From NCBI GenBank assembly GCA_021737275.1, contig JAIPEE010000014.1:1-64000 (forward strand): a DNA stretch of 64,000 bases. The letters run 5' to 3'. The notes below the pieces were generated by a model. The model was not told the DNA's origin. It saw only the letters and a program-made list of their open reading frames with translations, and did no database searches. Position numbers and translations under genes: made by a program. This document shows positions 47,735 through 56,898 of this stretch, in pieces; within the stretch, counting starts at the first letter, position 1; every line of letters begins with the position of its first letter. The stretch is from Desulfobacterales bacterium (GTDB lineage: Bacteria > Desulfobacterota > Desulfobacteria > Desulfobacterales > JAIPEE01).

Positions 47735-49018
47735 TCAGGAGTCCTGCCACAAGATTTTGACCCGGGTCCCTTCCTCCGGCCAGCTCTCAAAGGCCAGCTT
47801 CCAACCGAATCGTTTGCACAACCTGCTGACAATGCTTAAGCCCAGACCGAAGCCCTGGCTTTTCTCTCCCTTGATATGAGGCAGTATCACTGAATCCAGT
47901 TTTTCTTGTTCAATACCCTTGCCTGTATCCCGGACTTCGATACATGCCTCTTCGATGGTAATGGTTATCGATCCCCGGGCTGTAAACTGGAAAGCATTGC
48001 GAATCAGATTGGAAACCGCAATATAAAGAATCTCCTCCCTGGCCCTGACGCATTTTTCATAACAGACATCTATGGCAACGGCGATATCCTTGTCTTCGAG
48101 CAGGTATTGATTGTCACGCACCGCTTTTCTTACCGCTGGTTCCACAGGACAGTCTTCCACAGGACCGCTCTCTTCCCTGGCAAGCCATAAAAAGGACTCT
48201 ATTGTGGTTTCCATATCAATAGCCGATCGTGAAATTCGTTTTAAGGGTTTTTTCAGTAATGGGTTATCCTCTATTTCCGGCTGCTGTTCCATGATCTCCA
48301 CAGCCCCTTTGATAATGGTCAGGGGTGTCCGCAGTTCGTGGCTGGCATCACGGGTAAACTCTTTTTCCCTCTGTATAAAAGTATTAATTCTGTTCATAGT
48401 CTTTTCGATGGTCCGGGTAAGCATCCCGATTTCATTGTCGGTATGTTTCCGGGAGAGTTGGGTTGGAATATTATCAGGGTTCAATTCCTTGATTTGCTCC
48501 ATCAGAGTAACCACCGGTGCATAGAGCATCCTTGAAATTATATACCCGATGATGATCCCCGGAACGAGCAGCAGGGCCAGGGAAATCATCAGAATTTCCC
48601 TGGGGTTGAGAGAAGTGTTCTCATGAAAAAATTCTTTGCCGTGGAAAAACATGAAATAGGTATCATCCGTATCCGGCAGTTCCATGATTCCTACATGGAC
48701 CGGTGGTCGGTTTTTCTGAAGATGGACAGAATGAACCCCCGGCGGCAGTTTTTTGACCATATCCTTAAAACGTTCGGGAACATTTTCAATTCCTTTGAAC
48801 ATATTGATATATTTGGAATGGGGTAAGGGGGTTGCCCGGTCTTTTTCATATTTGTACAAAAATGAATCCATTTCAGTATCAATGAGATTCATCACCATTC
48901 CTGACAGGCCCTTGCCCATAACAAAAAAGGTGATACCGGCATTGAGCGTAATGAGCAAAGATCCGAACAGTAGTATTCCAACGACGATTCTGAACCGGAT
49001 GCTGTGATAAAACTTCAT
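47735..49018 (-). CDS. Membrane sensor histidine kinase
   Basis: TM-HAMP-HisKA (RDASHELRTPLTIIKGAVEIM)-HATPase (GFGLGLSIVSRL). Confidence 0.92.
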   Translation of the reverse strand: MKFYHSIRFRIVVGILLFGSLLITLNAGITFFVMGKGLSGMVMNLIDTEMDSFLYKYEKDRATPLPHSKYINMFKGIENVPERFKDMVKKLPPGVHSVHLQKNRPPVHVGIMELPDTDDTYFMFFHGKEFFHENTSLNPREILMISLALLLVPGIIIGYIISRMLYAPVVTLMEQIKELNPDNIPTQLSRKHTDNEIGMLTRTIEKTMNRINTFIQREKEFTRDASHELRTPLTIIKGAVEIMEQQPEIEDNPLLKKPLKRISRSAIDMETTIESFLWLAREESGPVEDCPVEPAVRKAVRDNQYLLEDKDIAVAIDVCYEKCVRAREEILYIAVSNLIRNAFQFTARGSITITIEEACIEVRDTGKGIEQEKLDSVILPHIKGEKSQGFGLGLSIVSRLCKRFGWKLAFESWPEEGTRVKILWQDS

Positions 49019-49023
49019 ATTGT

Positions 49024-49701
49024 TTACTCCTTCAGCCTGAATCCGATACCGTGGACGGTTTCTATCATTGCATGGTCAAAGGGTTTGTCGATTTTTTTCC
49101 GTAATGTATACATATGACTTCTGAGAACATCACTGCCCGGCGGCATATCCCCCCACAAGCTGTTTTCCAAGTCTTTTCGAGAAACAACATTGGGGGCGGC
49201 TTTCATGAGCAGTTTTAGAATTGAGATACAGGTATTGTTCAAGTCAATGGTTTTTCCTTGGCGGGTAATTTCAAAGGTGCCAAGATCCATATGAAGATCG
49301 GCTACCACCAAAACCTTGTTATCTGGCTCCTTTCGCTTTGTAAGTGCCTTTATTCTAGCTTCGAGCTCTTTCAAGGCAAAGGGCTTGACCAGGTAGTCAT
49401 CGGCACCGGAATCAAAACCCAGAAGTTTGTCTTCCAAAGTATCTCTTGCGGTCAGCATGAGTACAGGCACCTTGTTTTCAGCCTCCTGGCGCAATTTCTG
49501 ACACAGGGTAATTCCATCCATACCCGGCAGCATGAGATCCAGAACAATGACATCGTAGTTATGGGTCAGGGCCAGGTGGAGGCCACCTATGCCGTCCATG
49601 GCAAAATCCAGAATATAGCCTTTTGGTTCCAGAAAATCGGTTATATTTTCCACGATGGCCTGATTATCCTCAATAATAAGAAGCCTGATTGCTGATTTCA
49701 T
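49024..49701 (-). CDS. OmpR/PhoB family response regulator
   Basis: LLIIEDNQAIVENI...DVIVLDLMLPGMDG; winged-helix C-terminus SRKDLENSLWGD...MYTLRKKID. Confidence 0.93.
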   Translation of the reverse strand: MKSAIRLLIIEDNQAIVENITDFLEPKGYILDFAMDGIGGLHLALTHNYDVIVLDLMLPGMDGITLCQKLRQEAENKVPVLMLTARDTLEDKLLGFDSGADDYLVKPFALKELEARIKALTKRKEPDNKVLVVADLHMDLGTFEITRQGKTIDLNNTCISILKLLMKAAPNVVSRKDLENSLWGDMPPGSDVLRSHMYTLRKKIDKPFDHAMIETVHGIGFRLKE

Positions 49702-51080
49702 GATGATCCTTTCAGGGTCAGGTTAAAGTTTTTTCCAATATAATAGTTAAACTCTTCCAAAGCAAGGACAAGGGAGACCCGGGCAATAGCCAGTTCCCCC
49801 ATGGCGTTGACCAGATCATTCTGAGCCTCATTGAGCCGGACCAGAGATACCTGGCCGGCATTGTATTCTTTTTCAACCAGGTTCCGTGTGGTCTCAATCA
49901 GACCGGTGTTTTCTTCCTGAAGAACCAGTTGCTGCCGGGCAGTAGTAAAGTTCCGAGCCGAGGATCTGACATTGGACAACGCCTTTATTCTGGCATCCTC
50001 CAGATCATTTTGAAGCGCTCTCTTATCTGACAGGGCTTCCCTGACACGGGCTTTTGTTGCGCCGCCGGTAAAGAGATCAATATTGACATTGATTCCAACT
50101 GAAGCGCCCATATTATCTGTATCATCGAGGCTGTCCCCTGCGCTGGTACCGTATGCCCCTATTAAAGAAATAGTTGGGTAATGTTCAGCCTCTGCTATAT
50201 TTATTTTGGTGTCAGCGTCTTCAATAGCAAGAAATGCTTCTTTAAGATCAGGACGCTCAGAAAGCAGAGTTTCTATATCAGACTCCAGGGCCGGATCAAT
50301 GTACCGGCTGAGGTTTAAATCCGGCTTCTCAATATCAAGAGGTGATATGTCCATTCCTTCAGGAAGGCAGGCATCTTCATATCCCAGAAGAGCAGCAAGC
50401 CCGTGTATGGATTCATTGAGATCCTGTTGGGCACTTAAAAGAGAAGTTTTGGCTGAATTAACCTTTGTTTTAAAATTTAAGACATCACTGTAAGAACCGG
50501 TACCGGCTTTTTCCTTTGCAACGGCTTCACCTTCCTGATCCCGGTTGAAAGCCATGTCCGATTGAGCAATCTTAATATTTTCCCGTGCCAGTTGTACGCT
50601 TAAGAATGTTTGTGCCACGGACCAGGTCAAGAACCGTCTTGCCTCATCCTGCCCCGCCAGACTCATTTGCTCTCCAAGGGATGCAGACAGGTTTGAATAC
50701 TTCCTTGAAAACCCGTCGAACAGAACCTGGGTAGCAGAGAGCCGGCTGGTATACAGCGTCTCATCTGCTTCAGATCCGCTGTCCAGTGTATTTTCTGTAT
50801 AATCCCATCCTGCTGTAGCTGAAATGACAGGAAAAAAATCAGCCCTTGTCTGGGCAACAACTTCCCTGGCCTGATTGACCCGTTCCATTGCAGATGCCAG
50901 TGTCGGGCTGTTTTCCAATGCAATTTGTTTGGCCCGGACCAGGGTCAGGATTTCGGTCTGAGCAGCCCGATCAAGCACAGTGTTCTGGCCAGCCATAACA
51001 AGCCCACCTTGTTTTGGGACTACCGGCAATACCGCAAGTATAGTTAAAAAAATAATTATATGGGTGATATAACGCTTCAT
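49698..51080 (-). CDS. TolC family outer membrane efflux protein
   Basis: ALENSPTLASAMERVNQAREVVAQTRADFFPVISATAGW; OEP repeats. Confidence 0.92.
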   Translation of the reverse strand: MKRYITHIIIFLTILAVLPVVPKQGGLVMAGQNTVLDRAAQTEILTLVRAKQIALENSPTLASAMERVNQAREVVAQTRADFFPVISATAGWDYTENTLDSGSEADETLYTSRLSATQVLFDGFSRKYSNLSASLGEQMSLAGQDEARRFLTWSVAQTFLSVQLARENIKIAQSDMAFNRDQEGEAVAKEKAGTGSYSDVLNFKTKVNSAKTSLLSAQQDLNESIHGLAALLGYEDACLPEGMDISPLDIEKPDLNLSRYIDPALESDIETLLSERPDLKEAFLAIEDADTKINIAEAEHYPTISLIGAYGTSAGDSLDDTDNMGASVGINVNIDLFTGGATKARVREALSDKRALQNDLEDARIKALSNVRSSARNFTTARQQLVLQEENTGLIETTRNLVEKEYNAGQVSLVRLNEAQNDLVNAMGELAIARVSLVLALEEFNYYIGKNFNLTLKGSS

Positions 51081-51095
51081 GAAATCTCCTAATTG

Positions 51096-54000
51096 TTAAA
51101 CAGGCTGCAGTACAGGTTCAACACCGGAACTCCTTTTAAATGAAGGCTCAAGACTATGCCGGGAAATGTTTTTATTACCGGAAAAAAGAGCCAGTCCATA
51201 ACGGATATCATTGATAATAGTATAAAGACACGGCAATAGTATGAGAGTGAGAACTGTGGCAAAGGCCACGCCAAAAGCCAGGGAAATACCCATGGGAATC
51301 AATTGCTGGGCATGCTGACTGGTTTCAAGAATCAACGGCAAAAGCCCGCCAATAGTAGAAATTGAGGTTAACATCACTGCCCTGAAGCGTCTCAGGCCGC
51401 CCTGGAATAGTGCAGCAAAAAAATCCATCCCTTCTTCAAGGTTCATGTTCACCCGATCAATGAGGACAATGGCATCATTGACTACTACGCCGGTGAGTGC
51501 AACCATGCCGAATATGGATAACAAGGAAAGCATGTGGCCCATAATAAAGTGGCCCAGCACCGCGCCCAGCAGGCCAAAGGGAATGGTAAAAAGTACCAGT
51601 ACCGGTTGTATATAGGATCTGAACATAGTGGCAATGATCACAAACATGCCCATAATAGAAATGGGAATCCAGATATAAAGGTTGCCGAAAGATTCGGCCG
51701 ATCGTTTGGCATCTCCTTCCAGAACAATGCGAATATCAGGATATTGGGATTTCAATTTACTGAAAAGATCTTTTTCAAGGGTGGATGTAACCTCCCCGGC
51801 TACAATTTTTGCGGTATCCACCTTGGCGGACACCATGACCTGGCGATATCCATCTTTCCGGGTAATGGTTGAAAACCCTGGAGCATAGCTCATATCGGCA
51901 ATAGCGGACAGGGGTATCCAGGTGTCCTCACCGGTTTTTACCATGTAATCCTGAATGCTCGACCGACTCTGACGCTCGCTGGCGGACAGCCGTACATTTA
52001 CTTCAATTTCATCATTGCCCCGCTGTATTTTTACAGCCTCAGCACCGTAATAAGCGCCATACACCTGAGATGCGAGATCCGACAGGTTTAATCCCAGGTA
52101 TTCAGCCTCTTTTTTTAATTTAAATTTCAACTCATTTTTGCCCGGTGCATTATCAGAATAAACCTGAGATACCCCGTCTATGTTTTTGAGATGCTCTATA
52201 ACCCGGTCGGCTGCTGCTGAAATATCAGACAGGTTTTCCCCCTGGATACAAATTTCAATAGGCGCACCGGGAGGGCCGCTGTTGGAAGCACTGAAATCAA
52301 GGGTTTGAACACCGGGAATTTCACCGGTTGCCTCTTCCCATGCAAGAATAAAATCATCGGAATGGATATTGCTTTCCGCAGGGTCCAGTAAGGTAACCCG
52401 GACCCCGCCGATATGAGGAGAAGCGGAAGAACTGCTTCCCGCCTTTTCTCCCGGTTCCTGACCAATGGTGGCAAGTATCGTGGAAATCAGTGGTTTATCT
52501 GACATGGACGGGACTGTCTGTGCTGCTTGTTTTGCGGCTGCTTCCATGCGCGCTACCGCTTGTTGAGTAATACTGAAAGGAGTTCCTTCGGGAAATGCCA
52601 CAGATGCCGCAATAATACTGGAAGCCTGCTTGGGAAAAACATTGAATTTAATCGCTCCGCCGGCCACAAGGCCGGCACATAACAGGAAAACGGCAATACA
52701 GACACTTAAAAAAAGATAACGGAATGTAACGCATCGTTTCAGGACAGGAAGATAGATCTTTTCGGCAAACCACTCCATGCTGTATACAGTAAAATTGTGT
52801 AATTTTTCAATAGCACCCAGTATTTTGTTTCTTTTAACTGCAGACTGGCAGCAGTCTTTTAAGTCTGATAAATGGGCGGGAAGCATTACCATACACTCGA
52901 CCAGCGAAATGACCAGGCAGGCGATTACAGCCGTGGGCAGTGCCACGATAAACTTTCCCATCATGCCGTCAATATTATAAAGGGGGAAAAAAGCCACAAT
53001 GGTGGTCATAACGGCAGCGAGAACCGGCAGCCCCACTTCCGATACACCTTTTACAACTGCATCCAGCGGAGAGGCCCCGTTTTTCCGGTGAAAAAAGATG
53101 GACTCCCCAACGACAATGGCATCATCAGCAACAATTCCCAAAACCATGATCAACCCGAAAAGAGTGATTTTGTTAAGGGTGATCCCGGCAAAATGAACAA
53201 TGGCAAGTCCGCCAAGCAGCGATACAGGAATACCCATACCGGCCCAGAATGATATTTTGGTATCCATAAACAACCAGAGCAGGGCAAACACAAACACAAG
53301 TCCCATAACGGCGTTTGAAAAAAGCGTCTCCAGGTTGGCCCGGGTGGTTTCAGTATTATCAGACAGTATGATAACTTCTGATCCCTTGGGAAGATCGCTG
53401 TTTATCTCTTCCTGATACTGACGAACTCGGTCCGCGATTTTGATCGTATCCTCATCACCGGCCAACACATTGAGAAGAACGGCAGGAGAACCGTTGGCCC
53501 GTATAGACAGGTTGTTTTCCGTAAAACCGTCAATAATTTCTGCGATATCATTCAGATAGAGAGTCTCACCGCCTTTTCCACTGATAATTTTTATTTCTGC
53601 AAAATCATCGCCTGTATATTTTCTGCCAATGGTCCGCAGGCGAATCTCCTGATCCTGGGTTTTGATGGTGCCGCCTGACTGGTTCAGACTACTTTTAGCT
53701 ATTATATCCGAAACCTCATCTATAGTGAGATTGTACTTCAAAAGGTTGGCCTGGGGTATTTCTACTGAAATTTCATATGATCTTGTTCCGGACAGATTAA
53801 CCTGACTCACACCGGGCAAGCGCTGGATCTCTTTTTTAACCGTATCAGCCCACTCCTTTAGCCTTGCTTCCGGCATCTGACTGATCAGGGCCAGGCTTAT
53901 CACAGCCTTCTGGATCTGGGGCCTGACAATTGATGGATTTTCCGCATCTTCAGGAAAAGTAGTAATACTGTCTACCTCGTTACTAACCCGATCCAGGAGC

Positions 54001-54314
54001 TGATCCGGGTCATAGCCATCCGTCACTGTTATCACGGTAAGGGAACTGCCTTCTGAAGAAGAAGAGGTGTATTCGTCAATACCTTCCAGGCCGTCTATAG
54101 CATCTTCGATTTTTCGTGAAATACCCTCCTCAACCTCTTCCGGGTCTGCTCCGGGATAGACTACGCTTATAGTGATGGTATCCATCTGCATATCCGGCAT
54201 ATCTTCCCTGATCATGACAAAGGATGAAAGGATTCCTGCCATAAGAACGGTTATCATTAGCAGGTTGGCAAAAACCCTGTTCCGGGCAAACGCCCTTATG
54301 ATTTTATTCATCAT
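51096..54314 (-). CDS. RND efflux transporter permease subunit (AcrB-like)
   Basis: PDMQMDTITISVVYPGADPEEVEEGISRKIEDAIDGLEGIDEYTSSSSEG; GIVADDAIVVGE; GVVVNDAIVLIDR. Confidence 0.95.
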   Translation of the reverse strand: MMNKIIRAFARNRVFANLLMITVLMAGILSSFVMIREDMPDMQMDTITISVVYPGADPEEVEEGISRKIEDAIDGLEGIDEYTSSSSEGSSLTVITVTDGYDPDQLLDRVSNEVDSITTFPEDAENPSIVRPQIQKAVISLALISQMPEARLKEWADTVKKEIQRLPGVSQVNLSGTRSYEISVEIPQANLLKYNLTIDEVSDIIAKSSLNQSGGTIKTQDQEIRLRTIGRKYTGDDFAEIKIISGKGGETLYLNDIAEIIDGFTENNLSIRANGSPAVLLNVLAGDEDTIKIADRVRQYQEEINSDLPKGSEVIILSDNTETTRANLETLFSNAVMGLVFVFALLWLFMDTKISFWAGMGIPVSLLGGLAIVHFAGITLNKITLFGLIMVLGIVADDAIVVGESIFFHRKNGASPLDAVVKGVSEVGLPVLAAVMTTIVAFFPLYNIDGMMGKFIVALPTAVIACLVISLVECMVMLPAHLSDLKDCCQSAVKRNKILGAIEKLHNFTVYSMEWFAEKIYLPVLKRCVTFRYLFLSVCIAVFLLCAGLVAGGAIKFNVFPKQASSIIAASVAFPEGTPFSITQQAVARMEAAAKQAAQTVPSMSDKPLISTILATIGQEPGEKAGSSSSASPHIGGVRVTLLDPAESNIHSDDFILAWEEATGEIPGVQTLDFSASNSGPPGAPIEICIQGENLSDISAAADRVIEHLKNIDGVSQVYSDNAPGKNELKFKLKKEAEYLGLNLSDLASQVYGAYYGAEAVKIQRGNDEIEVNVRLSASERQSRSSIQDYMVKTGEDTWIPLSAIADMSYAPGFSTITRKDGYRQVMVSAKVDTAKIVAGEVTSTLEKDLFSKLKSQYPDIRIVLEGDAKRSAESFGNLYIWIPISIMGMFVIIATMFRSYIQPVLVLFTIPFGLLGAVLGHFIMGHMLSLLSIFGMVALTGVVVNDAIVLIDRVNMNLEEGMDFFAALFQGGLRRFRAVMLTSISTIGGLLPLILETSQHAQQLIPMGISLAFGVAFATVLTLILLPCLYTIINDIRYGLALFSGNKNISRHSLEPSFKRSSGVEPVLQPV

Positions 54315-55690
54315 GCTTCTCCTGCATTGGCTGTAGCCGCATTTAACACCGTTTGCCCATCAGAATTTATAATATCCAGAGCTGTATTTTCAATGGGATT
54401 AGCCAGCGTTGTGGTAATGATCTGATCCCGGGATTGAAACTCTCCCGAGACATAGACATGATCACCGTCTTCCATAATTTTGTTAACGGGCAGGATTTTC
54501 AATTTTTGATCCCTGACAAGATAGACCGTATTGTCCGAGTTGAAAATGGATGCCGGAATCTTTACCGTATCCTTTAGCGCTTTTCCTTTAAAAAAGACCT
54601 TGCAAAACATGCCGTCCATAAGGGATAAGGAGATCCCGGTGTTGCCGATATCTTCCTGAATTACCCTGACGGCAATCCAGATAGTTCTGGAATTGGAATC
54701 ATATTTTACTACCCGGTGAAGCGTGGCCGGAAAATCGGCAAAAACATTTCCGGTAACCGTTTCCACCCGGCACTCAATTTGTTGTAAGCTGGTAAGGGGA
54801 CTTGCCTCTTCCTGTCCCCCCTGCAGGCCCAAAAATTCAAAAGCATCCTTGTCGCTTAAGGGAACCTGAATTTCAAGGGTCCGGTCATCCGCCAGGATGA
54901 GCGCAAGTGTACCGGTAGTAATATAAGTGCCTGTTTCAATAGACGCCTCTTTGATCCGGCCGGAAAAAGGGGCTGTGACTATACATCGTTTTACATTTAA
55001 CCGGGCAGTTTTCAGATCGGATTTCGCATCAGCCAGGTTGTTTTGGGCCTCAGCGATTTGCAAGGGATAAAGGTCTATAGTTTTTTCAAGACTCTTTTCC
55101 GTGTCCAGAAGAGAATTGTAACTTTGCTCGGCCTCTTCCACTGCAGACAGGGTGCCGACCCGGTCATTTTCATAGAGGGTCTTAAGTCTTGAAAACTCTG
55201 ATTTTGCAAGCGCTGTGTTCTGTTTGACCGCGGTAAGGCGCCCCTGGTCCTTTTCACAGGAAACCTTGAACTGTTCAATCTGATTTTCCTGAAGCCTGAC
55301 CCGAATTTCAGCCTTTTCCGCATCGATCTCATAATCGGTAGCATCGATTTTAAAAAGGGTATCTCCCTTTTTAACTATTCCGCCCTCGTCAAGCACGATG
55401 TGTTTTTCAATGATTCTGCCGGAAACCTGGGGGCTTATCTCAGTAATATAAACAGGGTTGGCCTGGCCATATCCGGTCACAGAAACAGGGATATCCTCTT
55501 CTACCGCCGGTATGGTCGTCACAGACATTTTTTTTATGATTGTTTCTTTTCGGTCTGGTTCTTTTTTGGAAGCGGCCAGGCTATTCATCCCGGTGATGCC
55601 AAAAGCAATGACCAGAAAACAAGCCACGGTTATAAACAAGCTTTTTCTGGAAAGTTTTAAATTTTTTATTTTTATATGCATTGGTTGCAC
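54311..55690 (-). CDS. RND efflux periplasmic adaptor subunit (HlyD/AcrA-like)
   Basis: VTGYGQANPVYITEISPQVSGRIIEKHIVLDEGGIVKKGDTLFKID; coiled-coil hairpin. Confidence 0.92.
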   Translation of the reverse strand: MQPMHIKIKNLKLSRKSLFITVACFLVIAFGITGMNSLAASKKEPDRKETIIKKMSVTTIPAVEEDIPVSVTGYGQANPVYITEISPQVSGRIIEKHIVLDEGGIVKKGDTLFKIDATDYEIDAEKAEIRVRLQENQIEQFKVSCEKDQGRLTAVKQNTALAKSEFSRLKTLYENDRVGTLSAVEEAEQSYNSLLDTEKSLEKTIDLYPLQIAEAQNNLADAKSDLKTARLNVKRCIVTAPFSGRIKEASIETGTYITTGTLALILADDRTLEIQVPLSDKDAFEFLGLQGGQEEASPLTSLQQIECRVETVTGNVFADFPATLHRVVKYDSNSRTIWIAVRVIQEDIGNTGISLSLMDGMFCKVFFKGKALKDTVKIPASIFNSDNTVYLVRDQKLKILPVNKIMEDGDHVYVSGEFQSRDQIITTTLANPIENTALDIINSDGQTVLNAATANAGEA

Positions 55691-56012
55691 TCCTTTTCAG
55701 TTTCCTTGTTTTAAAATTTAGGAAAGAGTGCATGAACCGAACGTGAAATTAATGTAAAAAAAATGTGAATTCTCAAAAATCCGGATCACTTTTAGAAGGG
55801 AACTTTCTGTTAAAAATGAAGATGAGTTGAGCATACTTCTGGTAATTATGATCCTGCGCCGATGCTTGAATCAACACTTTCGATCCGATTCTGACAAATT
55901 GACTGAGTTATCAGGATATAAACTTTATAAGCAGTAGTTTCTTTACTCAAATAGCCTTTAAAGGTAGTAACGGCAAACAAAACAGTCCGTCTGCAGGTTT
56001 TGGCCAGGGTTC

Positions 56013-56513
56013 TTATTTATACTGCTCTACACAACGTTCAATGCAACGCATACATTTTTTTTCATCCGCATTGTTTGTTGAGCAAAAACTGATAAATTCC
56101 TGAATCCAGTCCGCACCGGCCCTGGGACATTTATCAATAAAATCAATAAAATTAACCAGCATATTAACAGTAGCCTTGTCCATGGCATGTTCCATTCGGC
56201 AGGCAGTTGCATCTGCTTTTCCATCTTCAATCTGCAATATGCGAAAGAGAAAATCCTTGATTACGGTATGGCGCCTCATGATTTCGCGGGCAATTTTTTC
56301 CCCATCAGGTGTCAACGTAATATACCCATACGGTTCATAGTTGATGAGGCCTTTTTGGGAAAGGTTCTTCAGCATGCCTGTGACAGAGCCTCTCGTTATA
56401 TTCATTCTTTCCGCAATATCTTTTGATCTCGCTACTTTATGTGCGTTTTGCAGGTCAAGTATGATTTCTAAGTAATCTTCTATGCTTTCAGATAATTCAT
56501 TTTCGATATGCAT
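56013..56513 (-). CDS. DtxR/MntR/IdeR family metal-dependent repressor with C-terminal Cys cluster
   Basis: ESIEDYLEIILDLQNAHKVARSKDIAERMNITRGSVTGMLKNLSQKGLINYEPYGYITLTPDG; C-terminus CSTNNADEKKCMRCIERC. Confidence 0.9.
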   Translation of the reverse strand: MHIENELSESIEDYLEIILDLQNAHKVARSKDIAERMNITRGSVTGMLKNLSQKGLINYEPYGYITLTPDGEKIAREIMRRHTVIKDFLFRILQIEDGKADATACRMEHAMDKATVNMLVNFIDFIDKCPRAGADWIQEFISFCSTNNADEKKCMRCIERCVEQYK

Positions 56514-56663
56514 TCCACCTCCTGTTTACAAAATTATATAATAATACAGCATACAAATTAAGTCAAAGCGTTAAATGTTATAAATTCCTAAAAAAGTTGT
56601 TGACATCTTATTTTGTTTGTCTTACCTAACATCGGCATAACAAACAAGAAAGGAATTTTAAAA

Positions 56664-56897
56664 ATGCCGAAAATAAAAATGCGACAGATGGAGTCTAACC
56701 AATCAGGAACAATTTCAGCAGTGAAAGCAGGTGGGGAGCTGGGCAGAAGGCTCCGTGATATGGGGTTGCTGCCGGGCTCAGATATTACAATTCAGGGCAG
56801 AGCCCCTCTCAAGGATCCTGTTGCGTTAAGAATCAAGGGTTTTACACTGACCCTCAGAAATAATGAAGCAGAATTTATTGAAGTGGAGGTTAATTAA
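56664..56897 (+). CDS. feoA: Ferrous iron transport protein A
   Basis: KAGGELGRRLRDMGLLPGSDITIQGRAPLKDPVALRIKGFTLTLRNNEAEFIEV. Confidence 0.92.
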   Translation: MPKIKMRQMESNQSGTISAVKAGGELGRRLRDMGLLPGSDITIQGRAPLKDPVALRIKGFTLTLRNNEAEFIEVEVN

Positions 56898-56898
56898 A

